Source: a virus. Taken from it: 63,892 nucleotides of DNA. Numbering within the stretch: position 1 is the first letter of the stretch; the number at the start of each line of letters is the position of its first letter. The notes below the pieces were generated by a model that saw only the letters and a list, made by a program, of their open reading frames with translations, did not search any database and had not been told where the DNA came from. This document shows, piece by piece, positions 12,448 through 19,930 of the stretch. Both the position numbers and the translations under genes were made by a program. Where the stretch lies: IMG/VR virus record IMGVR_UViG_3300009514_000024, positions 1-63,892 of that record; one strand, written 5' to 3'.

Positions 12448-12532
12448 TGGCAGAGGGTAGAGGAATTGAACCCCGAAGATTTCTCCCCCGCTAGTTTTCA
12501 AAACTAGTTGTACACCATGTACCGTACCCTCT
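12448..12532 (-). tRNA. tRNA-Ser (anticodon UGA)
   Basis: Class II tRNA with acceptor AGAGGGT/ACCCTCT, discriminator G and an encoded CCA. The anticodon arm CTAGT-TTTGAAA-ACTAG gives TGA. The long variable arm CGGGGGAGAAATCTTC fits Ser. Confidence 0.85.
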
Positions 12533-12537
12533 ATAAT

Positions 12538-12678
12538 TCACTTATCAACCTTCCTGATTGCTTCAAGAATTTGATTATCAAGTTCTTCTGTAATGATCTT
12601 TTTCATTTCATCTGTATCAATAATGAAAAGAAATTCGTTCATTGTTATTGTTAAATCTTCACTTATTACAACATTCAT
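12538..12678 (-). CDS. Hypothetical protein (46 aa)
   Basis: Not recognised. An acidic, helical peptide. Its ATG overlaps the stop codon of the upstream 68-residue gene (TAAATG), indicating coupled translation. Confidence 0.55.
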   Translation of the reverse strand: MNVVISEDLTITMNEFLFIIDTDEMKKIITEELDNQILEAIRKVDK

Positions 12679-12885
12679 TTATTTCTTAGCCCAACTATCC
12701 AAGTAATGAACAATTAATTCTTTGATCAAAACTTTCAGTCTATTGAAATGTTCCAATTCCTGTTCTTCATTCATATCGGGAAGATCAATTTTTTTATTAA
12801 TCTTCGCTACTTGTTCATCTAAAAAATCATCACTTAAATATTTCTTTGCTTGTTTGACAATAATAGTCTTTACCCACTTAAACAT
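12679..12885 (-). CDS. Hypothetical helical protein (68 aa)
   Basis: Not recognised. An amphipathic helical protein with alternating Lys and Leu/Ile. It is directly upstream of, and coupled to, the 46-residue gene. Confidence 0.6.
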   Translation of the reverse strand: MFKWVKTIIVKQAKKYLSDDFLDEQVAKINKKIDLPDMNEEQELEHFNRLKVLIKELIVHYLDSWAKK

Positions 12886-12904
12886 AATAAACTCCTTTTT
12901 CTTT

Positions 12905-12912
12905 TATTTATA
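12905..12912 (-). promoter_or_regulatory. T4-type late promoter box TATAAATA
   Basis: Minus-strand TATAAATA 20 nt before the 68-residue gene and directly after tRNA-Ser(GCU). Confidence 0.55.
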
Positions 12913-12914
12913 TG

Positions 12915-13007
12915 CGGAAGAAGTGGGAATCGAACCCACAGGCCCCAGTTTATTGGGGGCGACAGTTTAGCAAACTGCTGTAACGAGCCAGTATTTACCT
13001 TCCTTCC
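12915..13007 (-). tRNA. tRNA-Ser (anticodon GCU)
   Basis: Class II tRNA. The acceptor GGAAGGA/TTCTTCC pairs fully, discriminator G. The anticodon loop TTGCTAA gives GCT. The long variable arm has a CCCC/GGGG stem, and the T arm is GTGGG-TTCGATT-CCCAC. Confidence 0.9.
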
Positions 13008-13025
13008 AAATATATTATAAAATGG

Positions 13026-13098
13026 TCAGGATGCTCAGACTCGAACTGAGATTTTCTTGCTCCCAAAGCAAGCGGATTACCATTTTTCCCACACCCTG
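13026..13098 (-). tRNA. tRNA-Pro (anticodon UGG)
   Basis: The acceptor CAGGGTG/CATCCTG pairs. The anticodon arm CTTGC-TTTGGGA-GCAAG gives TGG, the T arm is CTCAG-TTCGAGT-CTGAG. Discriminator A. Confidence 0.9.
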
Positions 13099-13117
13099 TT
13101 TTAAATATTATTATAAG

Positions 13118-13202
13118 CTGACATGGTAGGGATCGAACCTACTATGGGATTTCTCCAACAGATTAACAGTCTGCCCCCTGCTACCAATTCGGGTTCATGT
13201 CA
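13118..13202 (-). tRNA. tRNA-Asn (anticodon GUU) on a class II, Tyr-like body
   Basis: The acceptor TGACATG/CATGTCA is perfect. The anticodon arm CAGA-CTGTTAA-TCTG gives GTT. Discriminator G, an AsnRS identity base. The variable region is 16 nt with a GGA-GAAA-TCC stem, unusual for Asn and typical of Tyr, Ser or Leu. The GCAGACTG..AATCTG block resembles bacterial tRNA-Tyr, where the anticodon would be GUA. Confidence 0.8.
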
Positions 13203-13338
13203 TCACTTATGTTTATTTATATGTTTCCTAACTGCATTGACATTTACATCGTATATACTTCTTGTTCCTCTGTAACCGTATAATGAGACTTCTTTTATCA
13301 ATTTATTTATATCTTCGGGCCATTTTGCTTTTCTTGCA
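13203..13338 (-). pseudogene. Remnant of homing-endonuclease helix-turn-helix domain
   Basis: An open minus-strand frame without a start codon reads KAKWPEDINKLIKEVSLYGY, then a Val/Asn-rich recognition helix ending NAVRKHINKHK. This is the helix-turn-helix tail common at the C-terminus of HNH endonucleases. It begins in the -1/+1 frame at the stop of the zinc-ribbon gene, and it contains two TATAAATA boxes. A decayed mobile-element fragment is the best reading. Confidence 0.5.
13214..13221 (-). promoter_or_regulatory. T4-type late promoter box TATAAATA
   Basis: Minus-strand TATAAATA 11 nt before tRNA-Asn. A second copy lies at 13304-13311. Confidence 0.5.
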
Positions 13339-13521
13339 TTATATTTCTATATCTATCTTAGTTCCGTTTTTTGCAAATACGCCACATTTACAAGATTTTA
13401 CCATTTTTTTACGGCCTTCAGGTGGACAATAACTGATCCAAGTTATTTCATTGTCACATTCACCACAAATGGGTTTTTTGCTACCCCTGTTTGCGTTTTG
13501 ATTTTTTGAAGGTTTACCCAT
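13339..13521 (-). CDS. Small zinc-ribbon-like protein (60 aa)
   Basis: Not recognised as a family. CGEC, a single Cys in SYCPP, and CKCG give a four-Cys zinc-binding pattern on a basic protein. It may be the N-terminal part of a formerly longer zinc-finger endonuclease, because the HTH remnant follows directly. Confidence 0.5.
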   Translation of the reverse strand: MGKPSKNQNANRGSKKPICGECDNEITWISYCPPEGRKKMVKSCKCGVFAKNGTKIDIEI

Positions 13522-13522
13522 T

Positions 13523-13831
13523 TTATTTTCCTTTTATAAATTTCCAAACTTTTTTTGTGAATGCTTCAAAGCTAGTATCATCTTCTGGATCTAAGAATCT
13601 ATTAAAATCCAACACCCAAAAACTATAAACCATTGTATCGTAACTAGGCATAATACCGTATCGCCTTTCAAACTCATGATATTTATTTTCAGATATAGCT
13701 TTTATTCCGTTTTGGTAATCTTCTTCTATTATTTTATTCCTAAATGTGTATACTTGTTCGTTTCTAATTAACATCCAAATCAAGATACAAAAGATAAATG
13801 GTAAAACAAATGTTAACATTATAGTTAGCAT
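13523..13831 (-). CDS. Membrane-anchored hypothetical protein (102 aa)
   Basis: One N-terminal hydrophobic helix (about residues 3-22), then a soluble acidic, aromatic domain. Its ATG overlaps the upstream stop (TAATG). Unknown function, possibly an inner-membrane protein acting with the upstream 53-residue membrane protein. Confidence 0.65.
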   Translation of the reverse strand: MLTIMLTFVLPFIFCILIWMLIRNEQVYTFRNKIIEEDYQNGIKAISENKYHEFERRYGIMPSYDTMVYSFWVLDFNRFLDPEDDTSFEAFTKKVWKFIKGK

Positions 13832-13992
13832 TATAGTTCCTTATTTAATTCAAAATTAATACAACAGATATAAAAAAACATAAGGGTAAATACACCTGTC
13901 TCCACAAAAATCCCCACACCGCTTATTATATAAAGAGAGAATCTAATGATAATCCATTTATTTTTAGTGATAAACTCTTTTATTTCTTCCAT
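13831..13992 (-). CDS. Small membrane protein (53 aa)
   Basis: Two closely spaced hydrophobic stretches (about residues 14-46: IIIRFSLYIISGVGIF and GVFTLMFFYICC). The start lies inside the end of the amidoligase gene and the stop overlaps the next ATG, so the three genes are chained. A small holin-like or accessory membrane protein is possible; nothing confirms it. Confidence 0.55.
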   Translation of the reverse strand: MEEIKEFITKNKWIIIRFSLYIISGVGIFVETGVFTLMFFYICCINFELNKEL

Positions 13993-15023
13993 GATTTATA
14001 CCATTCTTCATGTCTTAATGCATATTTCTTGTACCTAGAATAAGGCAAATTTAAGTTCCTTAGTAGTTTCTTAAATGAAGGTATCGGGTCACGATTGTTG
14101 TTAAACCTTTTATATTTAACTTCTTTTCCTTCTTTAGTAATTTTCTCAATGTATCTTAGATAAGAATGAACAAATTCAACACAATCATTCAGTTGTTCAT
14201 ACGAATCATAGGCATCCAAAAATCTAAACTCTATCGTAGCTCGTTTGCCTCTCCTAATATCTAATCTTATAACTCTGCCTTTGTTTCCAGAAAATAACTT
14301 AGTAATTGAGTATTTTGAAATAGCGGGGTTAGATAATGGAAAAACCCCTATGGGGTAATAAAGTTTACGTTTCTGTTTGAAATTTGGAACAATAAACATC
14401 GAATAATCTTCATTACAAAGAATCATGTCGTACATTTTATCATGTGTACTGTTTTTAGTATATGTAAGCATTTTAAATATATAATCTTGGCTCGAATTTG
14501 TGTACGGTCTGGCTGAAACATCATCTCCTACTTCATTAAACATCCAATTCAGATACGGTCTGTTAGAAATATCAGAATATAGATTAACCAAAAACTTAAA
14601 CAACATCTTTTTATGAAACAGCTTCAATGCAACGTGGATATGGCCACCCCCAGAAAATTCAGTTTCTAAGTGAGGTTTGATGTTATTCTTTTGAGCAAAC
14701 TGTGAAATTTTAAAATAAAAAGATTTCATGTCTTTGATGGTCTGAAATACTGGACTAGCTACCTCCACACACCCTTCATCATTATAAACTTTAAAAGGTT
14801 TCAGCTTTTTGTTTTTCATTCTAGAAAAGGATCTTTTACAACGGACTATTATTTCAGTCGTTTTCATTCTGAGTGGTGCTCTATGAGTGGATGGTGTTCT
14901 AAAAAGACGGGATGAACCGTCTTCATGTATTAAAGTCAAATCAAAATTAGGTTCTTCTTTCTGTATATTATCATTGAGATATGTAAACTCAACACCCCAT
15001 GAACCCCATTTTCTAAAAGTCAT
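13980..15023 (-). CDS. Putative amidoligase (COOH-NH2 ligase fold)
   Basis: 347 residues. WGVEFTY near residue 9, EVASPVF near 88, GGGHIHVAL near 125 and ATIEFRFLDA near 265 correspond to the spaced E, E-SP, GG-H-H and ERF motifs of the amidoligase-2 family, related to glutamine synthetase. Such enzymes join carboxyl and amino groups using ATP, for example in peptide tagging or cell-wall modification. The promoter is at 15051-15098. Substrate unknown. Confidence 0.65.
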   Translation of the reverse strand: MTFRKWGSWGVEFTYLNDNIQKEEPNFDLTLIHEDGSSRLFRTPSTHRAPLRMKTTEIIVRCKRSFSRMKNKKLKPFKVYNDEGCVEVASPVFQTIKDMKSFYFKISQFAQKNNIKPHLETEFSGGGHIHVALKLFHKKMLFKFLVNLYSDISNRPYLNWMFNEVGDDVSARPYTNSSQDYIFKMLTYTKNSTHDKMYDMILCNEDYSMFIVPNFKQKRKLYYPIGVFPLSNPAISKYSITKLFSGNKGRVIRLDIRRGKRATIEFRFLDAYDSYEQLNDCVEFVHSYLRYIEKITKEGKEVKYKRFNNNRDPIPSFKKLLRNLNLPYSRYKKYALRHEEWYKSWKK

Positions 15024-15050
15024 AATTTCTCTTTATGTTTATTTGATATT

Positions 15051-15098
15051 AATACTATATATTCTTAACGGGCATAATATGTTGAAATTTTGGACTTT
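15051..15098 (-). promoter_or_regulatory. Bipartite phage promoter motif
   Basis: AAAAGTCC then about 30 nt then AAGAATATATAGTATTA on the minus strand, a weaker downstream box, 28 nt before the amidoligase start. Confidence 0.55.
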
Positions 15099-15529
15099 TA
15101 TTTTTTATTTTTCAAGTGTTCTTTGTACCACTCATTTGTCAAGAAAACAATGTCAGGGTTTTTATGTCGCATATTAAATAGGCTTTTTCCTTCTTCTCCC
15201 CACTTGCATATTTTTTTCCACCATCTGTAATAACCCTTGTATGCTAATTCGGATTTGACTTTTCTTTTTTCTGTGTATTCAAATTCTACTACTTCAGTTT
15301 CAGCCAGATATGCTTCTAGCCTTGTATGGTTTTCTTTTCCTGTTTGCCGATCTTTTACGATATAAGATTTGAAGTGGTTTATGATGTGGCCAGAATTTGT
15401 ATAGATTTTCCCTTTGTTGCTAAATTTGGCGGTATTAATAACTTCACTGTTTTTATGTACACAATCGGAGCCACCGTTACTGTATAGTCCTGTAGGCGTG
15501 TGTCTTATTTTGTAAATAATTTTGTTCAT
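15098..15529 (-). CDS. Conserved hypothetical phage protein (143 aa)
   Basis: The N-terminus (YKIRHTPTGLYSNGG) and the following FSNKGKIYTN segment are of a type common in phage proteins of unknown function that describe a KGK.Y strand-loop. It overlaps the sigma factor gene by 53 nt. No known catalytic motif. Confidence 0.6.
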   Translation of the reverse strand: MNKIIYKIRHTPTGLYSNGGSDCVHKNSEVINTAKFSNKGKIYTNSGHIINHFKSYIVKDRQTGKENHTRLEAYLAETEVVEFEYTEKRKVKSELAYKGYYRWWKKICKWGEEGKSLFNMRHKNPDIVFLTNEWYKEHLKNKK

Positions 15530-16319
15530 CTAGGATCTCTTTGTATTCTTCGTACATTTCTTTAAAGTTATTAATTTTATCGTGATTTTGAATAAAATTT
15601 ATAGATTGTTCTATAAAATGTTTTACCTGTTTTATTGAAATGTTGTATTCGGTTGATAGCTGTTCATATGTATAAGGCCTATAACCATTTAAACCATATC
15701 TTTTTTCAAGTATCTCTCTTTCCATATCTGTCAATTCACCCATCATATCCTTAATCATATTAACATTTGTTTTCTCACAGAAGAGGTTTTCAGGATTTTC
15801 TCCATTAGGATTCTCTATAATTTCTTCCATTATCATATCATACATTTTTTCATTCAAAGAAACACTATTCTGATCTTTAATGTTAAACAGGTGACTAATC
15901 TCGCCAGACATTTCCACTTGATCGTTATACTGAATCTTCAAGAAGTTATTCAGTATGGTCAACTTCTTTTGAGGGATCTTAATCAGATTCCCCTTTTCGT
16001 GTATAGCTTTCAAGATAAATCCTTGAACATATAGTTTAGCATAGGATATGAATTTATAACCTCTGGCTATTTCATATCGGTCTACTGCTCTGGAAAGACC
16101 TATCATCCCTTCAGAAACTACATCCGAATTGGGTAAGCCTTTGTTGAAGTAATAATACGCAATTTGGAGAACAAATTTTGAATGCCCAAGGATTATTTTT
16201 TCCTTGGCTTTCTTGTTTCCATTAAAATATTGTATAAATAATTCATCTTCTTCTTTCTTTGTTAATACTTTTTGTTTTGAAATATCTCTCTGATAAAACA
16301 TAAAAGACTCTGCTATCAT
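15477..16319 (-). CDS. RNA polymerase sigma-70 family factor
   Basis: 280 residues from the ATG at 16319, which follows AGGTGG; a 16-residue longer frame is less likely. Region 2 is clear: KAKEKIILGHSKFVLQIA, then GLPNSDVVSEGMIGL, then YKFISYAKLYVQGFI (core binding and -10 recognition). Region 4 is TDMEREILEKRYGL with the helix-turn-helix YTYEQLSTEYNISIKQVKHF. Region 1.1 is absent. It is distinct from the gp55-type factor at 61.5 kb and is a candidate for recognising the AAAAGTCC/TATGTTAT promoters. Confidence 0.85.
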   Translation of the reverse strand: MIAESFMFYQRDISKQKVLTKKEEDELFIQYFNGNKKAKEKIILGHSKFVLQIAYYYFNKGLPNSDVVSEGMIGLSRAVDRYEIARGYKFISYAKLYVQGFILKAIHEKGNLIKIPQKKLTILNNFLKIQYNDQVEMSGEISHLFNIKDQNSVSLNEKMYDMIMEEIIENPNGENPENLFCEKTNVNMIKDMMGELTDMEREILEKRYGLNGYRPYTYEQLSTEYNISIKQVKHFIEQSINFIQNHDKINNFKEMYEEYKEILDEQNYLQNKTHAYRTIQ

Positions 16320-16489
16320 CCAACCACCTATATTTATTACCGTTATGAGACTTCCCACTCCAACCAAGATGTGTAAAGCCTGTGTGTCTTATTACTGTCT
16401 GGTATTTTTTCTAGAAACCCCCTCTTTTTTTTTGTTTAATTAGTTTAGATTATAGTATAAGTTTATTATCCCATAGTACAAACTTTTTT
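16320..16489 (-). other. Intergenic region with AT palindrome
   Basis: No gene is seen. At 16480-16502 there is a perfect AT-only palindrome (AAACTTTTTT/AAAAAAGTTT) at the end of the metallophosphoesterase gene. A TAATAAATA-like box about 16 nt before the sigma gene start could be a weak late promoter. Confidence 0.35.
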
Positions 16490-17188
16490 TTAAAAAAGTT
16501 TTTCCACTGTTTGGTAGAGTATTTGATACTGACCCAAATCTTGATCATGATGCCAGTGACCGCAGTATCCTTTAGTGTATTCTACCTTCTGGTGAACCTC
16601 TTCAAGATAGTCACAAGTGTAGTCACGCCACTTCTGGTTCATCCAGAAGTCAAAACGAAAAAAACCTTGAAAAGATTTGGGGATAGTGTGACTCAAAATA
16701 AAGTCTACCTTATTATTATACTTATCTAAGTTCTCAAAACCAAGTTCCATTTCTTTGTGTGATGGTCTTTCTTCTCTCCACCATGATAACCCAAGTGTAC
16801 GGTGTTCTTTGTCTATAGATAAAGCTCCACCCATTGTGAAGAAAGTCTTGCCTTGAATATTATAAATGTGACCTCTTTTTAAATGATATATACTATCTGA
16901 CACTTTTCCGACCTTACTGCCGAACATTTCTACTTCTGGTAACCTGCCTAATCTCTCATGGTTCTCATGGTTTCCATCTATAAATAAAGTAGTCCAAGGC
17001 TTATTATTGAGCCAATTTGTCCAATATTTTTCAGTTTCGTCTATTTCATTAGCCCAGAGTAAACCGAAATCTCCCAATTGAATTAAAACATCTTCTTTGG
17101 TGAGTTTCAAACCTTCGGGAAAGTTTTTTGAATTTAATTTTCTGATATCGTGAGGAATGTGTGTATCCCCCGTTACCCATACTGACAT
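16490..17188 (-). CDS. Calcineurin-like metallophosphoesterase
   Basis: 232 residues from the ATG at 17188. The five metal-binding motifs are in order: GDTH (7-10), GDFG, GNHE, SHT and GHWHH. A complete single-domain phosphoesterase without a signal peptide, so cytoplasmic. The substrate may be a phosphoprotein, nucleotide or cyclic nucleotide. It lies at the divergence point with the plus-strand early module. Confidence 0.85.
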   Translation of the reverse strand: MSVWVTGDTHIPHDIRKLNSKNFPEGLKLTKEDVLIQLGDFGLLWANEIDETEKYWTNWLNNKPWTTLFIDGNHENHERLGRLPEVEMFGSKVGKVSDSIYHLKRGHIYNIQGKTFFTMGGALSIDKEHRTLGLSWWREERPSHKEMELGFENLDKYNNKVDFILSHTIPKSFQGFFRFDFWMNQKWRDYTCDYLEEVHQKVEYTKGYCGHWHHDQDLGQYQILYQTVEKLF

Positions 17189-17218
17189 TGTGTGGTACTC
17201 CAATCATTTCTTCCTAAG

Positions 17219-17264
17219 AACTTACCCTCTTTAGTTTGGTTACTAGCCTGTTTTTTGGACTTTT
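17219..17264 (-). promoter_or_regulatory. Bipartite phage promoter motif (variant)
   Basis: AAAAGTCC is intact. The downstream box is GGGTAAGTTCTTAGG, a variant of TAAGTTAT. It lies upstream of the metallophosphoesterase. Confidence 0.5.
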
Positions 17265-17290
17265 ATTTAAAATCTTTTTTCAGATTTTTG

Positions 17291-17319
17291 TTGCGGTGAA
17301 TTTTTGATTGAATTATATT
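17291..17319 (+). promoter_or_regulatory. Sigma-70-like promoter
   Basis: TTGCGG, 17-nt spacer, TATATT on the plus strand, 35 nt before the 60-residue gene. Spacing equals the other plus-strand promoters, but the sequence is weaker. Confidence 0.5.
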
Positions 17320-17353
17320 TCAGGGGTAGGTAAACTTATAAAGGAGAAAAAGG

Positions 17354-17536
17354 ATGATAGAAAATAGAGTGGTTGTTTATGAAAACGGAAAAGCTATATC
17401 TAAAACTTTTGAGAAAGAGATAGATGCTAAACTTTTCATAAAAGATAAATTGGCTAAGAATCCGAAAAACTATTATTCATGGAACACTATGGATATGGTT
17501 CTTTTTGATAACAGATTAGAGGTACTTCATGGATAG
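17354..17536 (+). CDS. Hypothetical protein (60 aa)
   Basis: Not recognised. A strong AAGGAGAAAAAGG ribosome binding site precedes the ATG. First gene of the plus-strand module; its 3' end overlaps a second tiny gene. Confidence 0.6.
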   Translation: MIENRVVVYENGKAISKTFEKEIDAKLFIKDKLAKNPKNYYSWNTMDMVLFDNRLEVLHG

Positions 17537-17630
17537 TGTAATGGAAGAAGCTCTGGATGTGCTCGAAAGAATGTGGAAATATCTAGATGAAATCAATGAG
17601 CAACAAAAGCGATATATCGCCAGACCATAA
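17529..17630 (+). CDS. Tiny hypothetical protein (33 aa)
   Basis: Acidic helical peptide beginning MDSVMEEALDVLERMW. The ATG lies within the last codons of the upstream gene, suggesting coupled translation. Followed by a weak terminator. Confidence 0.45.
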   Translation: MDSVMEEALDVLERMWKYLDEINEQQKRYIARP

Positions 17631-17654
17631 AAAAGATTCAAAACAGGTGAAATT

Positions 17655-17678
17655 GGGATTTTTTAGCCCTTTTTTTTA
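17655..17678 (+). terminator. Weak rho-independent terminator
   Basis: GGG-ATTTTTTAG-CCC followed by a run of eight T on the plus strand, just before the next promoter. The short stem makes it a moderate candidate. Confidence 0.45.
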
Positions 17679-17688
17679 TCTTTCAGAC

Positions 17689-17717
17689 TTGTTTTATCAG
17701 ATTTATAATGCTATATT
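17689..17717 (+). promoter_or_regulatory. Sigma-70-like promoter
   Basis: TTGTTT, 17 nt, TATATT with an extended TG-C just before the -10. The spacer contains AGATTTATAATGC, nearly identical to the promoters at 19195 and 22634. Confidence 0.7.
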
Positions 17718-17743
17718 GATAGTAGAGATAATAAGGAGACAAG

Positions 17744-18943
17744 ATGGAAAAAATAGAAATCGAAAAAGGGGCAGAAAAAACTTTCCTTGAGAAAGTCGCC
17801 AAGCTCCAAAAGAAAATAGACATCAAACTCCTGAATCGTTCCGTTGAAAAGAAAGAAAAAGAACGGACTGATTTGTTTGGAAACAAAAGAATAATAACTT
17901 GGAATGTTATTTCTTATGATGTTGAGTTCCCCGAAATATATCAGATAGAAGGTTTTGAATTCTTAGGTGGCCTGACCGATTCTGATGGGATGGTTACTTG
18001 GTTTTCAAAAGGTGAAGGCGAAGCAAATCTCCACAGTGAGGTAGATGAAAATATGGTTTTCAAATGCTACCACTGTAATAAAACAATGCAGAATAGAAAC
18101 AACCGCCTGTTCTTCAAAAAAGAAAACGAAGGGATTATTTCTTTTGGTGTTAAGTGTGCGGAGAATTACTTCGGAATTGATGTTTACAAAAAACTGCGGT
18201 CTGCTTCCTTTGTGTGGAATTCGATGGTTGATGAATTCGGTGGGGGGAGTTTTGGTTACAACTTTGAAGAAGCCCACAACAATGCGGTGGATTTTTGTTT
18301 AATCTGGTTCGGGAATAACAAAGGTTATGTTTCACAGGCTAAAGCGGAAAGCGGTGGACAGGGGGCGACTTCTTGGGAAGCGGATTATTTCTGCCCACCA
18401 CATAGCCCCACTTTAAGACAAAGAGATTTAGACGAAATTCATGCTTTCTGGGATTCTAACCCTTACACTCCCGAAGAAATGGATTCCCTGAAAAAAAAGA
18501 TTTACAAATACTACGAAGAAAAAGAAGTGAAATCTGATTTCGATAGAAACCTGAAAAACCTTTTTGAAATGAGAGGGGCGAAAATCGGACTTCTGGTTTA
18601 TGGGGTTTATGCTTACTTCAAAGACATTGAAAAAATGGAAGAAGAAAAGCGGAACCCTAAATTTGTTCCTGAATGGTTTGAAGGGGAAGAAGTTGAAAAC
18701 ATGGCTGTCACTTTTAAAGACATCAAGTGGTTTGAAGGTCAGTTCGGTGCGACAGCATTAGTGACCCTGCTTTCAGAGAGAAACTGTTTCAAGTGGTTCA
18801 CCTCTTCAGGGAAACTAGATAACTTTGAAAAAGGTAAAGAATATCTCCTGACTAAAGCGACAGTCCGAAAACGGGATGAATTTAAAGGTTACAAAACAAC
18901 GGTAATCAAAACACGATTCAACTGGCTGAAAGAGGTTTCATAA
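17744..18943 (+). CDS. Uncharacterised protein with Cys4 zinc site and C-terminal OB-like segment
   Basis: 399 residues with a good ribosome binding site (AAGGAGA). Near residues 108-145 a CYHCNKTMQNRNN..GVKCAENYFGID region gives a treble-clef-like zinc site. The C-terminal 60 residues (FGATALVTLLSERNCFKWFT, then a KGKEYLLTKATVRKR strand pair) look like an OB-type nucleic-acid-binding fold. Similar proteins occur on plasmids and phages without known function. First gene of the operon at 17.7-19.2 kb. Role inferred only as nucleic acid binding. Confidence 0.65.
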   Translation: MEKIEIEKGAEKTFLEKVAKLQKKIDIKLLNRSVEKKEKERTDLFGNKRIITWNVISYDVEFPEIYQIEGFEFLGGLTDSDGMVTWFSKGEGEANLHSEVDENMVFKCYHCNKTMQNRNNRLFFKKENEGIISFGVKCAENYFGIDVYKKLRSASFVWNSMVDEFGGGSFGYNFEEAHNNAVDFCLIWFGNNKGYVSQAKAESGGQGATSWEADYFCPPHSPTLRQRDLDEIHAFWDSNPYTPEEMDSLKKKIYKYYEEKEVKSDFDRNLKNLFEMRGAKIGLLVYGVYAYFKDIEKMEEEKRNPKFVPEWFEGEEVENMAVTFKDIKWFEGQFGATALVTLLSERNCFKWFTSSGKLDNFEKGKEYLLTKATVRKRDEFKGYKTTVIKTRFNWLKEVS

Positions 18944-19191
18944 TGATACTGGCTTACGAAAACAAAAAACCTATCACTGCCAACGATAAGGCCAAAGAAA
19001 TTATTGATAATGATTTCAATGCTTTGGGTGATAACTGGAAGAATAAAACCGTAGGTGATGATATCCTTCAAATGACACCAGAAGAACTAAAACAGGTGGA
19101 AGAAGCATTATCAAAGAAACTGGCCAGTATTCGGAAACACCTTGGACTAGATAAGGTGGCATTTTTAAAGAAAATAGGGGAAATATCATAA
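18943..19191 (+). CDS. Hypothetical protein (82 aa)
   Basis: Not recognised. An acidic helical protein whose ATG overlaps the stop of the 399-residue gene by 1 nt (TAATG). Probably a partner of that protein. Confidence 0.65.
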   Translation: MILAYENKKPITANDKAKEIIDNDFNALGDNWKNKTVGDDILQMTPEELKQVEEALSKKLASIRKHLGLDKVAFLKKIGEIS

Positions 19192-19194
19192 AAC

Positions 19195-19223
19195 TTGACA
19201 CCTGAGATTTAAAATGCTAGATT
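19195..19223 (+). promoter_or_regulatory. Sigma-70-like promoter
   Basis: TTGACA, 17 nt, TAGATT, with AGATTTAAAATGCTAGATT shared exactly with the promoter at 22634. A consensus -35 makes this a strong early promoter. Confidence 0.8.
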
Positions 19224-19263
19224 AAAGGTAGATGGTTGAGAGATTCAAAAAAGGAGAAGGAAA

Positions 19264-19914
19264 ATGAAAGCAGAAGAAATCAAAAAAATCGAAGAAGGAA
19301 TCAAAAAAGTCGAAAAAGTTGACTTTGAATCCTTCTACGGTAACGCAGGAGAAATAATCAAGGTCAATTATCAAAATTACATTTTTACTGTGTACTGGCT
19401 GAAAGAGAAAAACACTTACGGTGTTATCGGTTATGCTGATGTTAAGAAAAAAGGAGTAGTTAGATATCGCAACAGCATGGTTGGTTATTCTTTCAAATAC
19501 TTTGAACAGGTGAAAAAATACTTCTCTAATGAAATCGAAAAAATTGACCGAATCGTTGAACGAAGAGAAGCCAAGAAAAAAGCAAGAGCCGAAATGAAAG
19601 CGAAAGGTAACCCTTACAAAGTCGGTCAAATCTTTTACAACTCTTGGGGTTGGGAACAGACCAATATCGACTATTACCAGATTGTGCGGGTGACTCAGGC
19701 AAGTATTTTTGTTCGCCAGATTGGTAAAAAGGATCGAGAAGAAACAGGGTTCATGTCTTACAATACCAGACCTGCGAAAGATGAATTTATCGGGCCTGAA
19801 GAACGAAAAACAGTTTCTTACTATGATGGCGGGAAACCTTACATCGGGTCAAAATACGGTTGTATGACTCTGACCACTGAAGAAGAATCCCACAACGAAA
19901 CCCACTACGCATAA
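19264..19914 (+). CDS. Uncharacterised plasmid/phage protein (216 aa)
   Basis: The N-terminal about 115 residues are charged and helical. The C-terminal part starts NPYKVGQIFYNSWGWEQTNI and continues with DYYQIVRVT, a recurrent module on plasmids and phages whose function is unknown. The strong AAAAAGGAGAAGG ribosome binding site fits early expression. Confidence 0.6.
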   Translation: MKAEEIKKIEEGIKKVEKVDFESFYGNAGEIIKVNYQNYIFTVYWLKEKNTYGVIGYADVKKKGVVRYRNSMVGYSFKYFEQVKKYFSNEIEKIDRIVERREAKKKARAEMKAKGNPYKVGQIFYNSWGWEQTNIDYYQIVRVTQASIFVRQIGKKDREETGFMSYNTRPAKDEFIGPEERKTVSYYDGGKPYIGSKYGCMTLTTEEESHNETHYA

Positions 19915-19930
19915 TAAACCTGTGTGTAAC

